A DNA stretch of 48,761 nt from Verrucomicrobiota bacterium (lineage in GTDB: Bacteria > Verrucomicrobiota > Verrucomicrobiia > Verrucomicrobiales > DEV007): NCBI GenBank assembly GCA_002862135.1, contig PKCI01000184.1:1-48761 (forward strand), written 5' to 3'. The position numbers were made by a program, and so were the translations under genes. The notes beneath the pieces are model-generated. The model was not told the origin of the DNA and made no database searches. It saw only the letters and a program-made list of their open reading frames with translations. Numbering within the stretch: position 1 is the first letter of the stretch; every line of letters begins with the position of its first letter. This document shows, piece by piece, positions 33,805 to 42,442 of the stretch.

Positions 33805-34851
33805 ATGAAATTCGGAATTATCGGTGCTGGCATGATCGCCAACTTCCACGCCGAGGCCATCAAGGCCATGGCCGGAGGCGAACTGCACTCCTTCTATGGA
33901 CGTCGCCAGGATGCGGTCGCTGAGCTGGTCGCTGCCCACGGCGGCAAAGGCTACACCGACCTCGACGAATTTCTCGCCGACCCGGATCTGGACATCGTCA
34001 CCATCGCGACGCCCAGCGGTGCCCACCTCGAGCCTGCTCTTGCTGCAGCCAAGGCCGGCAAGCACATCATTTGCGAAAAACCGCTGGAGGTCACACCCGA
34101 GCGAATCGACCTCATGATCTCCGCCTGTGAAGATGCTGGAGTAACTTTGTCAGGCATCTTCAACCGCCGCTTTCACCCGGCCATGGATGCCTTCAAGAAA
34201 GCGGTCGACGACGGACGTTTCGGCACCCTGACCATGTGCGACGCATACGTGAAGTGGTATCGCGACCAGGCTTACTACGACTCCGGCGCCTGGCGCGGCA
34301 CCTGGAAGCTCGACGGGGGAGGGGCCCTTATGAATCAGTCTATCCACCTTATTGATCAGCTAATCTACCTCGCCGGCGACGTGAAGTCCGTTTCCGCCTC
34401 CATGGCCTGCCTCGCTCACGAAGGCATTGAAGTGGAAGACACCGCCGTTGCCATCCTCGAATTTAAGAACGGTGCTCGCGGCGTCATCCAGGGTTCCACC
34501 GCCTGCTGGTCCTCGACCGGCCATCCCGCCGAAGTTCATCTCTGCGGCGACCAGGGTTCAGTTTTCCTGGCCGACGAAAAGTTCCGCGTCTGGGACTTTG
34601 CTCAACCGGCTCCCGAAGATCCCGCCGTCGAAGCTGAATTAATGCAAGGTAGCGACGCCAAGGGCCTCGGCGCCAACGATCCCAAGGCAATCAACTTCGC
34701 CGGTCATCAGCTCAACTTCGAGGACGTCGTCCAAGCGATTGAGGACGGTCGTCAACCCAGCGTCGGTGGTCAGGAAGCCCGCCGCGCTGTTGCCCTGATC
34801 TGTGCGATCTACGAAAGCGCCAAGAAAGACGGCGCCAAGGTATTCCTCTAG
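33805..34851 (+). CDS. Gfo/Idh/MocA-family oxidoreductase
   Basis: 348 residues. The N-terminal Rossmann domain opens GIIGAGMIANFHAEA (GxGxxA, residues 4-18) and contains the E91-K92-P93 motif, in which the Lys is catalytic. The C-terminal alpha/beta domain carries GAWRGTWKLDGGGALMNQSIHLIDQLIYLAG, with the GGGxxxxxxxHxxD motif of the family. It probably oxidises or isomerises a sugar or inositol-type substrate with bound NAD(P). The start at 33805 opens the Rossmann fold; an in-frame GTG at 33772 would add 11 unconserved residues. It lies 36 bases after the transporter gene on the same strand, so co-transcription is likely but a shared function is not shown. Confidence 0.9.
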   Translation: MKFGIIGAGMIANFHAEAIKAMAGGELHSFYGRRQDAVAELVAAHGGKGYTDLDEFLADPDLDIVTIATPSGAHLEPALAAAKAGKHIICEKPLEVTPERIDLMISACEDAGVTLSGIFNRRFHPAMDAFKKAVDDGRFGTLTMCDAYVKWYRDQAYYDSGAWRGTWKLDGGGALMNQSIHLIDQLIYLAGDVKSVSASMACLAHEGIEVEDTAVAILEFKNGARGVIQGSTACWSSTGHPAEVHLCGDQGSVFLADEKFRVWDFAQPAPEDPAVEAELMQGSDAKGLGANDPKAINFAGHQLNFEDVVQAIEDGRQPSVGGQEARRAVALICAIYESAKKDGAKVFL

Positions 34852-34902
34852 CGAAAGCCACCTTGTCCAAATGTTTCCCGCCAGAGATTTGCAGGAGACA
34901 TC

Positions 34903-34947
34903 ATGGAAACTAAAATTACACTAAGGGCTCATTGCGAAACGGCCTGA
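34903..34947 (+). other. Possible 14-codon leader ORF upstream of the epimerase gene
   Basis: An AGGAG sequence 5 bases before an ATG begins a short frame encoding METKITLRAHCETA, which ends with TGA 32 bases before the epimerase start. This is the best Shine-Dalgarno between the two genes, and the epimerase's own ATG lacks one. A leader peptide with translational coupling is possible, but a chance motif cannot be excluded. The frame differs from that of the epimerase. Confidence 0.3.
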
Positions 34948-34979
34948 TTATTTTTCAGCCCCTGCAGTCCTGCCTACTT

Positions 34980-35951
34980 ATGAAAACTGTCCTCGTCACC
35001 GGTTCCGCCGGCTTCATCGGTCATCGCGTCGCCCACTTCCTGCTCGACGAAGGGGTTAATGTGATCGGCCTGGACAATATCAATGATGCCTACGACAAGC
35101 GGCTCAAGGACCACCGTCAGGAAACGCTGAAAGACCGGAGAGGCTTCACCTTTTACGAGGCCGACCTCGAGAATCTCGGCGATCTCAAGCCCATCTTTGA
35201 AAAGCATTCCTTTGACGTGATCTACAACCTCGGCGCACGCGCCGGCGTTCGCTACAGCATCGAGGACCCACATGTCTACATGCGGTCCAATACCCAGGGC
35301 TGCCTCAATATCCTTGAGCTGATGCACCAGCACGACTGTCCCAAGCTCGTCCTCGCCTCCACTTCCTCGCTCTACGCCGGGCAGCCCATGCCTTTCCACG
35401 AGGGTCTGCCGGTGGATCAACCGCTCTCTCCCTACGCAGCTTCCAAGAAAGCGGCCGAAGTGATGGCCTACACCTATCACCACCTTTACGGCCTCGATGT
35501 GACGATCACACGTTACTTCACCGTCTACGGTCCTGCCGGCCGTCCTGACATGGCACCCTTCCGCTTCATCAAGTTGATCGAGGAAGGCACCCCCATCACC
35601 GTCTTCGGTGACGGTACCCAGACCCGCGACTTCACCTATGTCGACGACATTGCCCGTGGCACTTTATTAGCTTCCAAATCACTCGGTCACGAAGTCATCA
35701 ACCTCGGCGGAGGCAAGCGTCCCATCTCTCTGATGGACTTCATCCACAAGATTGAAGACCGCCTTGGCAAAAAGGCCGAGATCGTCTGGAAAGAAATGGC
35801 CGCCACCGAAATGATCGACACCTCGGCTGACATTTGCAAAGCCAAACAAATGCTCGATTGGGAGCCGCGAGTCGATCTCGACGAAGGGCTGGATAAGACC
35901 GTGGAGTGGTATTTAGGGAATCTCGACTGGGCTAGGGACGTGCAGCTGTGA
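34980..35951 (+). CDS. NAD-dependent sugar-nucleotide epimerase (UDP-glucuronate 4-epimerase-like)
   Basis: 323-residue extended SDR. GxxGxxG is G8-SA-G11-FI-G14; the active site is Y152-x3-K156 with T128-S-S130 before it. The block YNLGARAGVRYSIEDPHVY and the TRYFTVYGPAGRPDMAPFRF stretch are hallmarks of UDP-glucuronate 4-epimerases and relatives, so the product is likely UDP-galacturonate or a similar precursor for LPS/capsule sugars (inference). The ATG at 34980 matches the family; the frame extends to 34932 only with unconserved residues. A short possible leader ORF precedes it. Confidence 0.88.
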   Translation: MKTVLVTGSAGFIGHRVAHFLLDEGVNVIGLDNINDAYDKRLKDHRQETLKDRRGFTFYEADLENLGDLKPIFEKHSFDVIYNLGARAGVRYSIEDPHVYMRSNTQGCLNILELMHQHDCPKLVLASTSSLYAGQPMPFHEGLPVDQPLSPYAASKKAAEVMAYTYHHLYGLDVTITRYFTVYGPAGRPDMAPFRFIKLIEEGTPITVFGDGTQTRDFTYVDDIARGTLLASKSLGHEVINLGGGKRPISLMDFIHKIEDRLGKKAEIVWKEMAATEMIDTSADICKAKQMLDWEPRVDLDEGLDKTVEWYLGNLDWARDVQL

Positions 35952-35952
35952 G

Positions 35953-37947
35953 TCACTCTCCGGCCAGCATTCTCAGCCCTTCGACGCCTCCGTATTTCAC
36001 CGCGCCGGGCACCATGTAGTCGTCGCAGTGATCGTCGACTGATTCGAAACTGAATCCCTTGGGATCCGCCACGACGGAACTAATCCCGTCACCCAGCACC
36101 GCCTTTGCTGCCAGGGCCACGGCAGCGAGCGGACCGGTGGCCTGGATTTCGATCTCCTTCACGTCCCAGTTGGGATGATCACGAACCATCGCCACGGTCG
36201 AAACGACATCATGGACCCGGCGCACGAAGACGGAATCATTGTAGCCATAGAAATAAACGGGGGATCGCTGCCAACTGTCAGCGGAAACTTCCTTTTTGCC
36301 GGAATAGGTCGTAGCGTCGTTGACGGCCAGCTCATTATTCTGCCCGTAGAGGTTGGGAGCGAGAACCACATTTTCCCCGACCTCATCGACGCTCGCGTTG
36401 AGGCCAGTCTCTTCAAGACGAATGATCACCTTGCCATCCCAGTTCGCGGGGTAGTGGGCCTGCGTCCAGAAGGTATCACCATCGGAGTCCCGGGTGATCG
36501 TCCCCCTCATCCGGACAACTTCTCCATCCATTGTTTTGTCCTGCAGTTCGAAAGAGGCGGTCGTTTCACGAACCTTGTTTGACCTCAGGATCAGATCCCA
36601 CGCAACGCCAATCCAGTCGTCCTTCAGCGCGAGGGCGGCGTCCAACTGCTTTTCCGAATCGCCGGCCCAGGCCGCGTTGAGGTCTCGCTCGTGCGCATCC
36701 TCCACCGCATACCCGTCCATCTCCGGTGCGCCCTCAATAAACACGGTGAGGTCCTCTTCCATGAGTCGCTCGTAATCGCGCTCCAGCACCGGAGATCTGA
36801 GCCCGAGTTCAAAATGACGGTTCACAAAGTCATACATCTGCGCGCGGGAAACCTGGTTGTAGTTATGTTTGAAGTGGGTGTTGAAATGCGCCTCGTAATT
36901 CTTCGGAGCCTTCAACCGTTGATACAAAGCCTTTAAGTCGGGATGGCCCTTGGTCTCCAATTCGATAGTCCAGTCGTCCGCCGCCGTGATCCCCATTGGC
37001 TTTGGTGCGAAGCAGGCGCCAATGTCGACATTGCCCTGGTCAATGCGGAGGTAATGAGAGTTCTCGCAGGTGCAACCGCCCTGCATCGCCGTTGAAAGCA
37101 TCACTGCCGGAAAGGCGGCGTCCACCCGGTCATCAATGGCCGCAAGAATCATGGTCTGGGTCGCACCCCCACTCGCACCGGTCACCAAGAGGCGGTCATC
37201 ATCGACTTCCACCAGGCCGGCAAGGTAGTCCAATGCCCTGACGCTGTTCCATGTTTGCAGCCCGAAATTAGTCTGCAGCCGCAAGGTCGCCTGCGGACTG
37301 ACAAATCCCCATTGGCCAGGTTCGGCTGAATTCATAGTCTCGCGGGGACCGCGACGGTGTTCCGGCAGCTGGACCGAATCGGCGTAACCAATCATGTCAT
37401 AAACCAGCACGACGCACCCCATCCGGGCAAGATGAACGCAACGGGCGATAATAGGATTATGAGCCGCCGACTGAAACCGCTCAGCTCCAATAGCCAGCTC
37501 ACGGCGCACCCCTTGAATGCCACCACGCTGCTCCTGATCAAAAAAGCGGCCGTCGGTCCAGTGCCCGTGGGGACACAGCACCCCGGGGCGCTTGCCGTCT
37601 ACCAGTCCAATGGCTTCGGACTCACCGGTCGGAGTGAACAGGCTGCCGGTGACAAAGTGCCCGGGAAATGATTCAAAGAAGACCCTTTCCACCTTGAAAC
37701 CGTCCCGCTCGACGACGCCGTATCGTTTGGCTTTCAGCGGCGTCTTTTCCGGAAACGGTAGCAGGCCAGCGGCGAGTTGAATACGATTCCGGATCTCGGC
37801 CCTCCGCGTTTCCCATTTCTCACCCTCAGCCAACTGCCGGAAGGGATGATAATCGTGCAAGTTCACCGGCACGGCGAATCGAGTCACTTGTCCTTGGGAC
37901 AAACTCACAGCGATCACGGATATAAGCAGCGTCGAAAAAATCCTCAT
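35953..37947 (-). CDS. Exported alpha/beta hydrolase (acetyl-xylan-esterase-like)
   Basis: 664 residues with a signal peptide (about 1-20, IFSTLLISVIAVSLSQG). The hydrolase fold includes GVLCPHGHWTDGRF, CVVLVYDMIGYADS and the nucleophile S259 in VTGASGGATQ; the catalytic acid and histidine are not certain by eye. The C-terminal ~250 residues are not recognised. It resembles esterase families attached to polysaccharide-degradation loci (acetyl xylan esterase or glucuronoyl/methylglucuronate esterase type). GAGGAGAGA precedes the ATG at 37947; a GTG directly before it is less likely. It lies 19 bases after a sulfatase gene on the same strand, so the two are probably co-transcribed and act together outside the cytoplasm. 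Confidence 0.8.
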   Translation of the reverse strand: MRIFSTLLISVIAVSLSQGQVTRFAVPVNLHDYHPFRQLAEGEKWETRRAEIRNRIQLAAGLLPFPEKTPLKAKRYGVVERDGFKVERVFFESFPGHFVTGSLFTPTGESEAIGLVDGKRPGVLCPHGHWTDGRFFDQEQRGGIQGVRRELAIGAERFQSAAHNPIIARCVHLARMGCVVLVYDMIGYADSVQLPEHRRGPRETMNSAEPGQWGFVSPQATLRLQTNFGLQTWNSVRALDYLAGLVEVDDDRLLVTGASGGATQTMILAAIDDRVDAAFPAVMLSTAMQGGCTCENSHYLRIDQGNVDIGACFAPKPMGITAADDWTIELETKGHPDLKALYQRLKAPKNYEAHFNTHFKHNYNQVSRAQMYDFVNRHFELGLRSPVLERDYERLMEEDLTVFIEGAPEMDGYAVEDAHERDLNAAWAGDSEKQLDAALALKDDWIGVAWDLILRSNKVRETTASFELQDKTMDGEVVRMRGTITRDSDGDTFWTQAHYPANWDGKVIIRLEETGLNASVDEVGENVVLAPNLYGQNNELAVNDATTYSGKKEVSADSWQRSPVYFYGYNDSVFVRRVHDVVSTVAMVRDHPNWDVKEIEIQATGPLAAVALAAKAVLGDGISSVVADPKGFSFESVDDHCDDYMVPGAVKYGGVEGLRMLAGE

Positions 37948-37966
37948 CACTCTCTCCTCTCAAGTT

Positions 37967-39442
37967 TCACCAAAGCTTCGGCGGCTCAGCGCCGGTCTTC
38001 TTATTCCTCTCCAAAGGTCTGGCATCAACCTGCTTGCGCCAACTGTTCAGTGACCTCACCATTTCCTCGGTTCGCTCGGCTTCAAGCTGAGTGAGATTGT
38101 TGTGCTCGGAGGGATCAGTCACAAGGTTATACAGTTCAAATTCCCCGTCCTCGAGATCCTGGATCAGTTTGTAGTCACCATCGCGAACCGCGCTGGCCGG
38201 AAAGCCACCCTGGTTCGAATAGTGCGGGTAGTGAAAATAGATCGGTCCCCGATCAAACTTAGAGAAGGGGTTGCGGAGCAGGGGCAACAGGCTGACCCCG
38301 TCTTCGTGCTGATCAGGCAGGAGCGGCAACCCCGCCGCCTCCAGCAAGGTCGGATAAAAATCGGTACTCACTGCCGGTGCCGCGCAACTGGTTCCCGGGG
38401 GCGTCACGCCTGGCCAACGAAAAACGACCGGCTCGCGAATGCCGCCCTCATACATCCAGCCTTTACCGCCCCGATAGGGGAGATTGGAAGTGGGCAAACC
38501 TTCCGAAGTTGAAAGCCCGCCATTGTCTGACATGAACACCACCAGCGTGTTGTCTCGCAGGCCGGATTGATCGAGCTGATCCAGAACACGCCCCACGCCG
38601 GAATCCATGCTCTCCACCATGGCGGCATAAATCGCATGGTCCTGGCGGATGCGAACTTTGCGGTATCCTTCCGCGTTTGGCCAGACCTGGCGGGCGCCTT
38701 CGTTATCAAAACTGCCGTCCTCGTCGGCGATGCCGAGCTTTGCCGCTTTCTTCTCATACTTCTCAATCAGGCTCTTCGGGGCCTGGAGCGGCGTGTGCAC
38801 GCTGTAGAAGGACAGGTAAAGCAGGAAAGGCTTCTCACTTTCAGCACCCCGCTGGATGAATGCAGCCGCCTCCTTAGACAAGCGGTCCGTCAGGAACTCT
38901 CCGTCCGGCCCCGGCTTGAGATTCTGGACGTTCTTGTAGGGAGAAAAGTAGCTGCGTGGCAACCCGTTGCTTCCGCCGCCCTTGTTCGCCTCAAATCCCT
39001 GATCGGTAGGCAGATGACCGACTTGGCCCAGATGCCATTTCCCTGCGAAGAAGGTTGAGTAACCGGCATCTCGCAGTGTCTCGGCAAAGGTCACTTCGTC
39101 CAGTGCCATCACTGTATTGAATTCCGCCGGGCCATAGGTCCCGGACCGCCGACCGGCAAAGTAATTGGTAGTGTCAGTTCGCGCAGGATACTTGCCCGTC
39201 AGGATGCTGGCCCGCGTTGGGGAGCAGACCTGGGAGGCCGCGTAGAAATCCGTGAAGACCATCCCGGTCCTCGCGAGACCGTCGAGATTGGGCGTTTCGT
39301 AAAAGGTGTCCGGATTATTGAATCCCACATCCATATACCCAAGGTCGTCGGCGAGCAAAAAAACGAAGTTGGGTTTGTCCTGGGCGAACGACAAAGAAGT
39401 CGCAACAACGAGGCAGGAGAGGACGGAAATGATACGGTTCAT
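37967..39442 (-). CDS. Secreted type I sulfatase (arylsulfatase family)
   Basis: 491 residues with a signal peptide (about 1-20, ISVLSCLVVATSLSFA). The metal-binding start is LLADDLGYMDVG; the formylglycine motif is C73-S-P-T-R77 followed by ASILTG, the canonical CxPxR form; GKWHLGQ and the DNGG block of the metal site (MSDNGGLS) are present, with HEDGVSL near the C-terminus. The substrate is likely a sulfated polysaccharide, given the esterase next to it. It is the first gene of the sulfatase-esterase pair and is divergent from hsp20 across 124 bases. Confidence 0.94.
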   Translation of the reverse strand: MNRIISVLSCLVVATSLSFAQDKPNFVFLLADDLGYMDVGFNNPDTFYETPNLDGLARTGMVFTDFYAASQVCSPTRASILTGKYPARTDTTNYFAGRRSGTYGPAEFNTVMALDEVTFAETLRDAGYSTFFAGKWHLGQVGHLPTDQGFEANKGGGSNGLPRSYFSPYKNVQNLKPGPDGEFLTDRLSKEAAAFIQRGAESEKPFLLYLSFYSVHTPLQAPKSLIEKYEKKAAKLGIADEDGSFDNEGARQVWPNAEGYRKVRIRQDHAIYAAMVESMDSGVGRVLDQLDQSGLRDNTLVVFMSDNGGLSTSEGLPTSNLPYRGGKGWMYEGGIREPVVFRWPGVTPPGTSCAAPAVSTDFYPTLLEAAGLPLLPDQHEDGVSLLPLLRNPFSKFDRGPIYFHYPHYSNQGGFPASAVRDGDYKLIQDLEDGEFELYNLVTDPSEHNNLTQLEAERTEEMVRSLNSWRKQVDARPLERNKKTGAEPPKLW

Positions 39443-39566
39443 GATACAATGCGCCCGAAGGCGCTGCGATCATGCCACAACCCTCAACCTCTCACCATCC
39501 CCTCAATGCGCCGAGCTGCGAGAGGCGTTATTGAAAAAACAGAAAAACTTTATTACCTTTGTCATC

Positions 39567-39977
39567 ATGACCCGCAAGGTTCGCCTAACCCGTATGATCG
39601 GGAGAACTGAAGATGTCGCTCGCGATTTGAGCAGTCTGCACTTTTCCGGCTTCCAGTCCCTCCAGGGCTGGACCCCCGACATCAATGCTTATCGCTATGA
39701 TGACCGGATCGAAATCTGGGTGGATCTTTCGGGCGTTGAAAAGACCGACATTCACGTCGACGTCCTCTCGGACCGAGTGCGAATCTCCGGCCAGCGCAAG
39801 CCCCCCTTGCCGAAGAGGGATACCTCAAGCCAGTGCCGCCAGGTCCTGACCATGGAAATCGAAAGCGGTCGATTTGGAAGAGAGATCAATCTTCCTGTCG
39901 ACATTGATCGTAATCGAGTTACGGCCAAACAGGAGAACGGCCTCCTCTGGATCATTCTCCCGATTGCCGAAGGCTGA
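39567..39977 (+). CDS. Small heat-shock protein of the Hsp20/alpha-crystallin family
   Basis: 136 residues. The alpha-crystallin domain (about 35-130) includes WTPDINAYRYDDRIEIWVDLSGVEK, VRISGQRKPP and FGREINLPVDIDRNRVTAKQENGLLWIILP. It is an ATP-independent holdase. The protein ends directly after the domain (LPIAEG) with almost no C-terminal extension, so the IxI oligomerisation motif seen in many family members appears missing. The frame extends much further upstream inside the divergent sulfatase gene; ATG at 39567 is the natural start. Lon follows 56 bases later, a proteostasis pairing. Confidence 0.88.
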   Translation: MTRKVRLTRMIGRTEDVARDLSSLHFSGFQSLQGWTPDINAYRYDDRIEIWVDLSGVEKTDIHVDVLSDRVRISGQRKPPLPKRDTSSQCRQVLTMEIESGRFGREINLPVDIDRNRVTAKQENGLLWIILPIAEG

Positions 39978-40033
39978 TCCCTCCATTTTCGCGGCGCTGA
40001 ATCACGAGACGGGGCGCCGTCCCCGCATCCTGC

Positions 40034-42442
40034 ATGGAAGACTTTGAACAAATGCTGAATGAATCCTCCGGTGAGATCATCGAGATCTCCACCAGTCTCC
40101 CTGATACTGAGATGCCGGAGTGGCGTAGTGATCTGCCGGGTATTCTCCCGTTAATGCCGCTTCGTGGTGTCGTGCTGTTTCCCGGCACCGTAGCCCCACT
40201 CACCATTGAGCGCGCCCCCAGCAAGCAACTGCTTGAGGAGCTTTTGCCAACCGGGCGCCTGCTCGGACTCGTCACCCAGAAGGATTCCGATCTCGACGAT
40301 CCTGGCCCCTCTGACGTCTATCGTGTCGGCGCCCTCGGCAACGTGTTGCGCATGGTTCGCCAGGGCGACGACCAGACTCTCGTTCTTGTCCAGATTGTCG
40401 AACGCATCAAGCTGACTAAGTTCCTTTCCAAAAAGCCTTACCTCAAGGCTCGCTTCGAAATCCTCGAGAACATTTTTCCGAAGCAGAATCCCATGTGGGA
40501 GGCTACCCTGCGCAACCTTCGCGAATCTGCCGAAAAGTTCATCGAAACCAATCCGGCCATTCCCGACGAAGCGACCAACGCGCTTCGTTCGATTGATTCG
40601 CCTTCGATTCTAACAGATTTTCTCGCCACCAACCTCAGTCTCGGGCTTAACCAAAAACAAGTCCTGCTTGAAGAAACCAACGTCGCAGTCCGCGCCGACG
40701 AGGTGCAGCAGGTGCTCAACAACCAGCTCCATATCGCTGAACTACAGCAGAAACTGCGTGCCGACGTTGAAGACGAATTTTCAGACGCTCAGCGCCGCGC
40801 CTACCTTCGCGAGCAACTCCGCGCCATCCAGCGCGAGTTGGGGGAAGGGGACGGCACCGAAGAGCAAACGGAAGAACTCCGAGATCGCCTCGACGCGGCC
40901 AATATCCCGGAAGATGTCATGGAGGCCGCCACGCGTGAGCTCAAGCGTCTCGACGTCATCCCGCCAGCCAGCCCAGAGCACTCCGTCATCGTCAGCTACC
41001 TGGAAAACATTGCCGAACTTCCATGGGGTAAGCTCAGCAAAGACAACAAGAACCTCAAGCGCGCCCGCGAGATTCTCGACCGTGATCACTTCGGCCTCGA
41101 GAAAGTAAAGCAGCGCCTCCTCGAATACCTAGCGGTCCGCAAACTCAACCCTGAAGGCCGTGGCCCTATTCTCTGTTTGTTAGGTCCTCCCGGGGTCGGA
41201 AAGACCAGCCTCGGGCTTTCCATTGCCGAAGCTCTCGGACGCGAGTTCGCCCGAATCAGCGTCGGTGGCATTCGTGACGAAGCCGAGATTCGCGGTCACC
41301 GTCGCACTTACATTGGCTCCATGCCTGGACGCCTTATCCAGGAGCTCCGTCGAGTCGGCACCCGCAATCCGGTTATCATGCTCGACGAGGTCGACAAGAT
41401 CGGCGCCGACTTCCGCGGTGATCCTGCTAGCGCTCTCCTCGAAGTTCTCGACCCGCGCCAGAACCACAAATTTGTCGATCGCTACCTCGATGTGCCGTTC
41501 GACCTCAGTCAGGTCATCTTCATTGCCACGGCTAATACCATTTACCCCGTTCCGGCACCATTGCGCGACCGCATGGAGATTATCGATATCCCCGGCTACA
41601 CCGAAGAGGAGAAACTCGAGATCGCGACTCGCTACCTCGTGAAGCGGCAGATGAAAGAGAACGGTATCACCAAAAAACAATGCCGCTGGTCGCGAACCGC
41701 ACTGCGCCGTATCATCGAGGACTACACCCGGGAAGCCGGCGTGCGAAACCTCGAGCGCGAGATCGGCAGCGTCTGCCGCTCGGTGGCCGCCAAGGTTGCT
41801 GTGCGAAAGTCCACCGAGGTGAGAGTCACGCCCGAATACGTCGAAAAAGTTCTCGGTGCGCCCAAGTTCGCCCGCGAAACGATGACGCGGAAGAGTCGGC
41901 CCGGCGTCGTCAACGGCCTCGCCTACACCCCGTTCGGAGGTGAGGTGCTCAATATCGAAGCCCTGCGATACCCCGGCAAAGGCTCCATCAAGCTGACCGG
42001 ACAGATCGGTGATGTCATGAAAGAATCCATGCACGCCGCCTGGAGCCTCGTGCAGCATAATGCAGGGGACCTTGGCATTGATCGCGAAGACTTCGACAAT
42101 TACGACGTTCACGTTCACGTCCCTGCAGGTGCAGTTCCCAAGGACGGGCCGTCCGCCGGTTGCGCCATGTACACCGCTCTTGCTTCGCTATTTGCCAACC
42201 GGCGGGTCAACAAGGACATCGCCATGACCGGAGAAATCAATCTTCGTGGATCCGTTTTGCCCATCGGCGGCCTCAAAGAGAAAGCACTGGGTGCGCTCCA
42301 GGCGGGTATCAAAACAATTCTTGTGCCTGCCGAGAACATGAAAGATGTCCCTGACATTCCTGAGTCCGCCCGCGAAAAGTTAACGGTCCTGCCTATGTCC
42401 GAGGTAGACAAGGTCCTCGAGGCGGCCCTACTGAAGCGCTAG
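40034..42442 (+). CDS. lon: Lon ATP-dependent protease
   Basis: 802 residues, standard length. N-terminal LON substrate domain (about 35-230, LPLMPLRGVVLFPG), coiled-coil (about 235-290), AAA+ module with Walker A GPPGVGKT (384-391) and the Lon-specific VGGIRDEAEIRGHRRTYIG, and the C-terminal protease domain with the Ser-Lys dyad S707 (PKDGPSAG) and K750 (GGLKEK). It degrades misfolded and regulatory proteins. Its stop (TAG) interlocks with that of convergent recJ through the palindrome GCTAGC at 42438-42443. It follows hsp20 by 56 bases. Confidence 0.97.
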   Translation: MEDFEQMLNESSGEIIEISTSLPDTEMPEWRSDLPGILPLMPLRGVVLFPGTVAPLTIERAPSKQLLEELLPTGRLLGLVTQKDSDLDDPGPSDVYRVGALGNVLRMVRQGDDQTLVLVQIVERIKLTKFLSKKPYLKARFEILENIFPKQNPMWEATLRNLRESAEKFIETNPAIPDEATNALRSIDSPSILTDFLATNLSLGLNQKQVLLEETNVAVRADEVQQVLNNQLHIAELQQKLRADVEDEFSDAQRRAYLREQLRAIQRELGEGDGTEEQTEELRDRLDAANIPEDVMEAATRELKRLDVIPPASPEHSVIVSYLENIAELPWGKLSKDNKNLKRAREILDRDHFGLEKVKQRLLEYLAVRKLNPEGRGPILCLLGPPGVGKTSLGLSIAEALGREFARISVGGIRDEAEIRGHRRTYIGSMPGRLIQELRRVGTRNPVIMLDEVDKIGADFRGDPASALLEVLDPRQNHKFVDRYLDVPFDLSQVIFIATANTIYPVPAPLRDRMEIIDIPGYTEEEKLEIATRYLVKRQMKENGITKKQCRWSRTALRRIIEDYTREAGVRNLEREIGSVCRSVAAKVAVRKSTEVRVTPEYVEKVLGAPKFARETMTRKSRPGVVNGLAYTPFGGEVLNIEALRYPGKGSIKLTGQIGDVMKESMHAAWSLVQHNAGDLGIDREDFDNYDVHVHVPAGAVPKDGPSAGCAMYTALASLFANRRVNKDIAMTGEINLRGSVLPIGGLKEKALGALQAGIKTILVPAENMKDVPDIPESAREKLTVLPMSEVDKVLEAALLKR

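Noticed and set aside
41180-42118. 312-codon minus-strand frame opposite lon
   Set aside because: It overlaps the conserved AAA+ and protease domains of lon and has no family features.
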